A stretch of DNA of 64,000 bases from Rhizomucor pusillus (Eukaryota > Mucoromycota > Mucoromycetes > Mucorales > Lichtheimiaceae), in NCBI GenBank assembly GCA_900175165.2, contig FWWN02000687.1:62001-126000 (forward strand), given 5' to 3'. Below the pieces are notes generated by a model. That model was not told the origin of the DNA. It searched no databases and saw only the letters and a program-made list of their open reading frames with translations. Position numbers and translations under genes: made by a program. Shown in pieces: positions 56,302 to 64,000 of the stretch. The stretch's first letter is position 1, and each line of letters begins with the position of its first letter.

Positions 56302-58599
56302 TTATCCTCCATTTTTCAAGCACTTGTAGATTTCTTCAAAAAGCACTTGAGAAGTTCCTGGCACTTCGCGCTCGGCAATCTGGAATGAGCGCCGTAAAGT
56401 TTCCAGTGCAGCTTGGGCTTTGTGACTTCGAGAGCCTGCCTGAAGCTTTATATGGCGGATTTAGAAGGATACTCAGCTGTTCGCGGAAACAAATACCAAC
56501 TAACCTTGACCAATGCCGGCACAACGGCATCCCGCAGAATACTCTCGCTCTTGAGCGTGTTGACACTACGGGACGAGGAGCTCTTCGGAGGCAATTGCGA
56601 AATATTGCTACTGTGGTGGTGGTGGTTGGATGAATCGATATTGTGTGGTAAATACTTGGAATCAATCGCCCGCACGGTATTCTGGCTGGCACTGTCGTCA
56701 ATGTCAGAATACAACGAGCTTTGAGTTGAGGACTATACAGCGTCGTAATCTCTTAGCATTAAAAAATTGTATGATATAGCATCTACAACGCGATGTACTT
56801 ACACGGGTATCACTGTAACGGGAAACTGCTGCTGATGATGCGAGTTTCCTGCTGCTTGGCGATTCAGACATATGGGATGCTCGGCGGTCCGAGTTCACCA
56901 AGGATTGTGTGCTTGCACCGAACGGACCCAAGGAATATCGGCTGGGCGATGGTGCCAAGTTGCTCGGCTTTGGTGCTGCGGGTAAAGACTGCTTGACTGT
57001 ACCGAAATCCCATCCATCGTCATCATCCGCAATCGGCGCACTGTCACCATTAACTTTTTTGGTTTTTTTATGAGATCATCCATAATTACACTTACTGGGA
57101 CTCCTCCTCTGAATGGTCGCTGGATTTATCTCCGTTAGCACTCGCCCATCGTTCGTGAGCTTCGATCAGCTCTGTCAAATAAGATATTTTTTTGGCGCTT
57201 TTGATAAATTTGTGCTTCAAGAGCTCTTTTGCAGAGGGCCGCTAGTAAAGAATCAATGGTTGGTGTTGATTTGATTGTCTCTTTGTAAAGCGTCGTTGCC
57301 ACGTACCATTGCCGGCTCCCGCTGCAAGCAAACGTTCACAAAATCTTTGAATGCCTTGCTGTATGTGCCGCTGAGCACAGGAGGCGGGTTTTTTGGTATA
57401 TGGAATAGAACTTTCATTGGATGCATATCTGCATACGGTGGCTCGCCCTTAGCCAGTTCAATCGCCGTAATACCCAAGGACCAAATATCTGCCTGACATC
57501 AGGAGTTATTAATCGGCTATAAAAAGTCTGCATTTACTTTCTCTGTCCTTACCTTGTGATCATATCCTGATTGCTTGATTACTTCCGGCGCCATCCAAAA
57601 CTGCATATTCCTATTAGAAGCCAATATTTCACAGTTTCCTGGCCATTTGGGCTTACCGGTGTGCCGACGAAAGTGTTTTTCTTTGTGAGACTCGCTGTAA
57701 GCTGTAAAGATATCATCGGTTATCGATCAACATTCGCATTTTCTTTTGAGGCATCATTTGCTTACTTGACCAGATACACCGAAATCAGCCAGTTTGACTA
57801 TTTTAGAGTAAATGGCATGTCCTTCTGGTGATAGCACATATTCCAACTCTCACGTACCTTCGCCGTTGGAGCCCAAGAGAATATTCGCAGCTTTGATATC
57901 TCGATGTAGCTTGCCTTCATTGTGCAAGTAGTCGAGTCCTTTGAGCAGTTCTCTCAGTATGATGGCAATATATTCTTCTCTTATTGTTGTTCCTTTCATC
58001 TATGCAAATTTAGGAGACCAGACATGTCACTAATCCATACACGTTCGATATTATATATTATATTATAGTTTCATACCAGATCGCTGCATGAACCTCCTGA
58101 GCAATACTCCATCACAATCCAAAGTGCGCTATCCTTAAGATATGAACCGTAATACCTTTGATTCATAGCGTCAATATAAACGAATCGACCCAATGGTCCG
58201 GCTTTCCAGCGCTTACTTTGTGACATATTGCGAATCCAATTGCGACAAGATGGCAATCTCTTGCTGTATATCGTCGATCTCATCCTCGGCGCTTTCGAGG
58301 TCAATTACTTTGATGGCTACTGGCCGTTGCGTCCGCTTGTCAATTCTAAAACGCGTGTTTAGGGCTACTGTTCGCAAGCGTACAAGTGCTGTTATTTTTA
58401 CCCTTTGAACACTTCGCCAAAGGACCCCTTTCCTAAACCACCTGTAAGCTAGTTTTCTCGCAGGGTTCAAATCTACACTTGCCAATGCGCTCATGTTTTG
58501 CATAATAGTCTTCGGGATCTGAGGAATGGCGAACAGTATTCTAAAGGCGACAGTTACAGGAACCGTTGGCTAGCAAAGTCGAGCACTGTGGCGTACCAT
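56302..58599 (-). CDS. Ste20-like protein kinase, germinal-centre-kinase III type (Sid1/MST3-like)
   Basis: Serine/threonine kinase; fungal members of this group act in septation (SIN) and hyphal polarity pathways. The best start is an ATG alone in exon 1 (58597-58599), joined to [20 protein letters not shown]. The glycine loop is [13 protein letters not shown], split by an intron; [20 protein letters not shown] holds the catalytic Lys and the GCK-type acidic stretch. HRD region [17 protein letters not shown] in [11 protein letters not shown], activation loop [11 protein letters not shown], then [20 protein letters not shown] and [17 protein letters not shown]. The C-terminal half is Ser-rich and disordered, ending with a helix [18 protein letters not shown] and [13 protein letters not shown] at 56302. 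About ten short introns. Confidence 0.88.
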
Positions 58600-58977
58600 A
58601 TATGAAAGTTTTTCTCTTTATTAAACAGTTAGCAGGACGAGATGTCAGGGGTGAAGTTGTTTGGAAAAAAGAAAGGGAAGACAGGCTACCGAAAGCGGCA
58701 AGCAAAAACAGTAGACGTTATGCACGTGTCCCTTTTCAATTTTGAAATAGCAAGCTGGCGGCCAGGTCCGGATTTCCAGACGCCATATCTAGCGCATGGA
58801 TGGCTTCCTACAATTATACTCAGAGGCGGATGTCACTAAAATTTCCATCGTACTTTAGCGTACCTGGCGACTGACACCTAGGTTAACGAGTAAATTGATG
58901 TGTTCCTCTGGATACTTGGTTCCTGTTTATTTTTGTACCGTTAGCAGGTTTTCACGGATCAAATATTACTGCGTTTG

Positions 58978-60489
58978 CTACTTGCCCGCTTGCTGCTGCG
59001 TTGATGGCGACGGTGATGATGTATTTGTAGCTGTCGGTGGTACAGAATTTGAGCTGCTGGCAGCGGCATTTGCAGCTGCTCCCGGGCCAGCTAAACGAGC
59101 CTCTGTTGGCATCTCATCCTCTGCACTTCCGTGGATCTGGCCAAAACTGTGAGCTTCGTTCAAACAATATCATGCTCCCTTGTCTAACCTCAATCATGCG
59201 TTGTTTCTCCGGTAGTTCATGCTCAGCTAGGAATGGAATATCGCAGTCTTCAAATCGTAACACATTCTTCCGTAAATCAATACATGCCTAGAGATATAAT
59301 GAATAAGATTGATCGCCGCATTGAATGTATTTCCATCTACAGAAACATACTCCGTGTCGTCTCAGCATGTCCAGACCGAACAATAATTCGGACCCCTTGC
59401 CCTCAACAACAATAAAAGAACAAGCCAAGAAAAGATCTTTTGATAATTTCATCTGTGCACTGTGAATTCGTCCCAGGATATTTGCTGTGCCAACACCTTT
59501 GGCAACGCCCTGGAAACGTGTATCCAGCAGCCGCATCAAACCGCACTTTTCTGCAGTTTCGGGACTGACTAATTCATACGTTCGATTAAGCATCTTGGAG
59601 TTTCTCATCCTTTGTCTAGGACAACTTACTGACAGTACTTTGAGCACCGGAATCAACGAGTGCTACCAGCTTCTGTCCATTAATCTCTACATTGATATAA
59701 AGCCGAGTGACCCGTGCAAAAGATTCTGGGTTGTATTCCATTGCAGCTTCTAGATTGGCCGCAATGTTTTCTTGCCGGATCGCATCTTCGATACGTTTCT
59801 GTGCTTCTATATCGAACGGATCATCGCCCGCAGCCAGCTAGCATGATTTAATATCCCATTACGTGGAAATCAACTCCATTACGGTTCGCCACAGTTACCA
59901 TTTGTGCACGCTGCTGTTCTGCCTGTCGACGAGATTGTTCAAGCTGTTGGACCATAGCCGAGAAGCGCGCTGGATCGTTGAGCGCGGCTCGCGCCAATTC
60001 AGGGTTAGTCTAGCAATACATCTTAGTCTGCGTAGATATTTCCGCAACGAGCAACAGTGACATTACATTCGCCAGCTGCTGAAGCAGACGTGGATCGCGC
60101 AGGACATGCTGACGCATCAAGTCGAAGTTTGGATTACTGTTGCGTAACTCGTTAGTGACCGCAGGTACCGTCCTGTCTCGCATCTCTCATACCTAGAGGC
60201 ATTGCTCACTATTTTGCGACGCATAAGTATCAGATCGTCTTGGCCCACTCCGTACTCCTCGAGCATCTTCTTGGATTCACTCAATTCTCGGCCGTTGTGG
60301 TACAGTTGCTGCTGTTGGGGTTCTATGCCTGACTTGGAGTTCGTCAGCTCCTTCCATCAACGCGTTTGTCTAAATCTCGCAATTATTCACCTCGGTCTCT
60401 AGCAGTGCTTTCAGATCTTCTATGGCCATTTGGCTGTCGATTTCCAAATTGTATATAGCATCGCTTTCAGTTGTAACGACGATCCTCAT
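58978..60489 (-). CDS. DDI1: Ddi1, ubiquitin-like domain aspartic protease
   Basis: Ddi1 is a proteasome shuttle with a retroviral-type aspartic protease fold. Starts at 60489 ([20 protein letters not shown]), a ubiquitin-like domain continuing through [11 protein letters not shown] and [16 protein letters not shown]. The helical region includes RDPRL-type sequence around 60060-60150. The protease domain begins [20 protein letters not shown] with the active DSGA, joined to GCGLMRL-like sequence [20 protein letters not shown] and [12 protein letters not shown], then [10 protein letters not shown] and [11 protein letters not shown]. The tail is Ala/Ser/Pro-rich, ending at 58978 with no UBA domain, unlike S. 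cerevisiae Ddi1. About five introns. Confidence 0.9.
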
Positions 60490-60696
60490 GGAGCAAAACC
60501 AAGCAAGAGCTGAGGAAGAAAGAAGCGGGCTTGCATAGAGGGGAAGTGCTCCGCTCGGATTTCGTTGTCAGCATTCCATTCTTTAGATTCAATTGAAAGC
60601 GGATAAGAATTGACCAAACCAGAAAAGCTAGAAAGAAAAGCCCAATAGAATCGTACATTCAATCAAAAAAGAAGAACACAAAGAATATGATAAGAA

Positions 60697-63600
60697 CTAA
60701 AAGGGATCGAGCATAAAGTTATATACATGGGTCACAGCCATGCCAAGGTTCTTGACGCATTGGGTATTCACGGAGATGGTGTAGAATGTCGAGAGCATAT
60801 CATTTAGTCGAGCCGGCAACACGGCTCTAGCACTTGCGACAGCTTCCGCGGGAATTAATTCGGTCAAGGGAATTCGTACAGTATTTTCTTCTTCCTTGTC
60901 CCTGGATTTTCGACGATTTTGTCGCTTTCGTGGCGCCCGCTTAAACAGCTCAAGCACCTTTTGATGCCCGGCTTCAAACGCCATACGCTCGGCCGTCTTT
61001 CCCATGATATTCCTTGCATCCAAATTAGCTCGCGATATCAAAACTTGAACAATGTCGACCTTGCCCGTCCAGCTTGCAAAATGCAGAGCAGTAAATCCAT
61101 TACTGTCCGACTGATCGACGTCGCAACCGAGCTTCACAAGTACTCTAACAAGGCGATCGTAACCACAGATCGTTGCAAGGTGTAGAAGGGTATGCTTATT
61201 GCGATTTGTAAGCGAAAGCTCCCCGCTGTATCGTGTATCCATGCACATGGCTGCCACGAGCGCAGCTATAACTTGATCTTCTAAACGCTGGATGAAAAGT
61301 GTTTTCGCATTGTCGTATACAGCAGCAGCAGCTTTGACCGTAAGATACTGGCGATATTCGAGCCGCAGTCCACTTAATGATGAGTTGCCAGATTTGCCGT
61401 TGGAGTCTTTGCGCCCGTCACCGTCACCCTGGACAATACGCATAGCAATCTGTCTTGCATCTTCCACTCTGCCCATAGTCTTGAGCCCTACAACCTGTAA
61501 GGCCAATTCCATCAAAGCCCGATCACTCTCATCAATATACGTGAAAAGCACAACGTCCTGGCTTTCAAGCATGAGAGGATGTTCTTTAAAGGAAACTACG
61601 ACTGGTCCGGCAGTTGCAGCTGGAGGCAAGATGCAGAGTAAAGTATTGTTACTCCAGCAATGGGTCGGAATCGCTGGGTTCTCGCCAAATAGACAGGTCA
61701 ACCCTTCATAGAAATTGGAACCGAGCACAGTTACTTCGGAACCACCATAGATTGGACCTTCAGAAGGTATCAAGCGATGCAAACGTGGAAGATTGGGTGA
61801 CTTGGTTCTCTCGCTGGCATTCTTTTGCTGCATTTTAGTATAGATATCTCTGACCTGCCATTGCTGCTGAGAGCATGGACCACCGGCGATGCGGCGACGA
61901 CTGAGCAAATGTTGATGGGATTGTGGCTGTAGTAAGGAGGTTGATCGCTCGCTCGGATTCAGCAACGGGATAGATTGCTGTTGCGCTGCTGTATTCTGAG
62001 GCTGAGAGGCGTTCATATTAGAAGGCGGTAATAAGTGATCTACATTGACATTTTCCGACTGCAGAAAGTCAAACAGTTCGCCTTGTGGGATCTCTTGAAT
62101 AGAGTTTCTATAGGTTGGCGGATTCTGTAGGTGTGATAGTAGAGATTGGCTGCTGTTTCCTGTGGCCTTAGATGTACTGGAACATGAAGACTGTCCGTCA
62201 GCACCTGCTGTCGTAGAAGGACCAGCCTGAGCACGATCATCGTCCTTGACTTTATCCGAGGATGGTGAGTTGCCTGTCACATCATCCCCGTGTGATGTGG
62301 GTGTTGCAGGAGTTGACGTGACAGGACTAGATACTCCAGAATCCGTCTCGCCATCGCCGACCTTCTTCTTCGAGCCAGGTGGAGCTTCTGGTACCTCCGA
62401 TGCTGAAGCATCATATTCAGTTCGCGTCCGCTTGCGTGCCGTGCTTTGAACTTTGGAGCTCTTGTGATCGTCCGTGATCATGATCGGTGGTGAACGACCG
62501 GTCGCTATCACATGATTATGCGAATCTTTCAAAGTAAACACAATTCTATAGCAATGTTGAGTTTACCACGTCCGTGATGCAAAGCTAAACGGAAGAAATT
62601 AGATGCCTACCTAAAGCCAACTTTCTCGCTATGATGACGGCAATAGCAGGTGATTCTAGTCGGAAGGGTCGCTTCGCCATCCCCAAATTCAACATACTCA
62701 TTGCAGTTGAACAATAGGATTTTTCGTCTTTCCATTGCCATGACCTCTTCGTTGTTCAAGTCCGGCAAATCTGTCGCAAACAATGCTGCCAGTTTGGCAG
62801 CATTACCTTCTTTGTTAGCTGCACGCGCGACTTTGTTGTCTCTTTTGCGTTTAAGTCGTTTACGCTGTCGGACGAAATTAGTATCTCCATGCGCTTTTAG
62901 CAAGGATGAATATTGCTAACCTCTCTGTGAACACAGCTGGTACACATGATAATTTCGTTGTCCGGATGACCATCGCATACAACAGCCGCTTCCAAATTCA
63001 GAATTTTAGACTCAAGCATAGATGGCTTGTCGTCACCGGGTTTTTGATTCTTGCGCTTGAGTTTCTCTTTAGCGACCATGTATTCAGGTAGCCGGAGATG
63101 GGACCAGTCATTCGTGAGATTATTTGACGAGTCAACAAGTTGCAAGCATATTTTAATTTGTGTTTCGACCCGAGATTTTGCACCCGTCTCGGGCAATCCC
63201 AGAACCCGGATATGATACCGACTTTCGATTTTCCTGACGATAAGATTTAGTATATGCGAAATTGTTATAATCTAGTATAACTGCCACTTACACAGCCATG
63301 GATCTTTCTCTTGAAGGATCTAGCATGAGCTTATCAGGGGCAGCGTAATCAGCCGTGCCGTCTTCTAGTTTCGTTATCTTGGGTCCCATTAATCCATTTT
63401 GACTATTGGACGGTCATTATTGCTGTTTTGTGGAGAGACAAGAACTCAAGAAAGTCTTACCCGTGAAGAGCCGCCTGAGCAAGAAAATCTTCGAAATTTA
63501 GGCAGTTTCTGGCCAAGATTGGAATAGCGTGCAACAAAGGATTGGCGATTGCCTAGAAAATGTAAGCATTAGCTTGGGCTCTTCGTATAATATATCATTA

Positions 63601-64000
63601 TTCGTACGTTAAGAAGGGAATTGCCGCCTGAGGAGTCTTTACTTTTAGCTTTTGCCTTGTTACGTTCAGATGATGACGAGGACTTCACATCTGTTTTGTC
63701 AGCATCTTGTTGCTCATAGAATTGCTGACCGTCCAATCCCATTTCCGGAAGATGGTGAGAAGTTGTGTCAAAATTATGCGAGTCGCTCGTAGTGAAGAGG
63801 TGTGAATGTTCCAAGACTATTGTGAAGAAGGGTCAAATTTCGCATTAAATGGAGGAATGTTCATTGAAACAGTTCTTTACTACTCACCGGCATTTGATCC
63901 GTGAATATCCTGTCGATTCAGTTGCTGAGGGTTGTAACCGTCCATTTGATTCAAAAACAAGTCCATGGCAACGTCATTGTCAAGATCTCCCGGAGTCTCT
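60697..64000 (-). CDS. Spt23/Mga2-like transcription regulator (IPT/TIG plus ankyrin repeats), 5' end possibly outside
   Basis: Yeast Spt23 and Mga2 are ER-anchored factors freed by ubiquitin/proteasome processing that switch on OLE1 when membrane lipids are too saturated. Here the conserved N-terminal region reads SRVETQIKICLQLVDSSNNL and EYMVAKEKLKRKNQKPG, then a basic segment (RQRKRLKRKRDNKVARAANK) before the large exon 60697-62541. That exon has a disordered region, the IPT/TIG domain (PSEGPIYGGSEVTVLGSNFY), and ankyrin repeats (GFTALHFASWTGKVDIVQVL, NKHTLLHLATICGYDRLVRV). It ends GMAVTHVYNFMLDPF without the hydrophobic C-terminal anchor of the yeast proteins. An ATG in MDLFLNQMDGYNPQQ lies at about 63967, but the frame is open to the window edge, so more N-terminal sequence may exist. 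Confidence 0.8.

Noticed and set aside
58642..58839. 65-residue plus-strand frame starting MSGVKLFGKKKGKTG
   Set aside because: Basic N-terminus looked gene-like, but it lies in the short upstream region of the kinase gene and has no intron, homologous motif or context to support it.

Overview
The window is nuclear DNA from a filamentous fungus, most likely an early-diverging lineage such as Mucoromycota. The evidence is many short (about 50-80 nt) GT-AG introns, CTAAC/CTAAY-like branch points, tight gene packing, and proteins of fungal type (NAD(P)H-glutamate synthase as one fused polypeptide, a Cdc12-type septin, Spt23/Mga2-like, Gle1, Leo1). It also carries animal-like families that yeasts have lost (a KIF4-type kinesin-4, SCYL2, HDHD3, an ASH1-like methyltransferase, an AidB-like acyl-CoA dehydrogenase). 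The genus cannot be fixed from sequence alone. A 50-N gap marks a draft assembly.

Layout. 1-14.7 kb: SCYL2 pseudokinase (5' end outside), kinesin-4, HDHD3-like HAD hydrolase, LEO1, a universal stress protein, an ASH1-like SET methyltransferase that also carries a GATA-type finger, and a C2H2 zinc-finger protein with its fingers on separate exons. 14.8-21.5 kb: glutamate synthase GLT1. 23.2-29.5 kb: a heat-shock-factor transcription factor and the telomere protein POT1. 29.6-36 kb: an accessory, gene-poor stretch with a zinc-knuckle reading frame, a decayed Fanzor/TnpB-type RNA-guided nuclease gene and a tRNA-Glu. 36-41 kb: Cdc12-type septin, AidB-like acyl-CoA dehydrogenase and a small disordered protein. 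43.4-51.7 kb: a tightly packed block with GCP3 (gamma-tubulin complex), GLE1 (mRNA export), a membrane-anchored protein disulfide isomerase and an unknown basic protein; the convergent pairs have stop codons 2 bp apart or overlapping. 51.7-53.9 kb: a dispersed repeat family with strong inverted repeats, and a possible small TATA-driven gene. 54-64 kb: GND1, a GCK/Ste20 kinase, DDI1 and an Spt23/Mga2-like IPT-ankyrin regulator that runs off the right edge.

Most genes are unrelated housekeeping functions, as expected in a fungus without operons. The most notable items are the Fanzor relic with all three RuvC acidic codons still present, the GATA-SET fusion with a tandem exon-plus-intron duplication inside it, the finger-per-exon C2H2 gene, and at least three likely GC-AG introns. 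All exon joins were read by eye from frame continuity and splice consensus; no transcript data or homology search was available.
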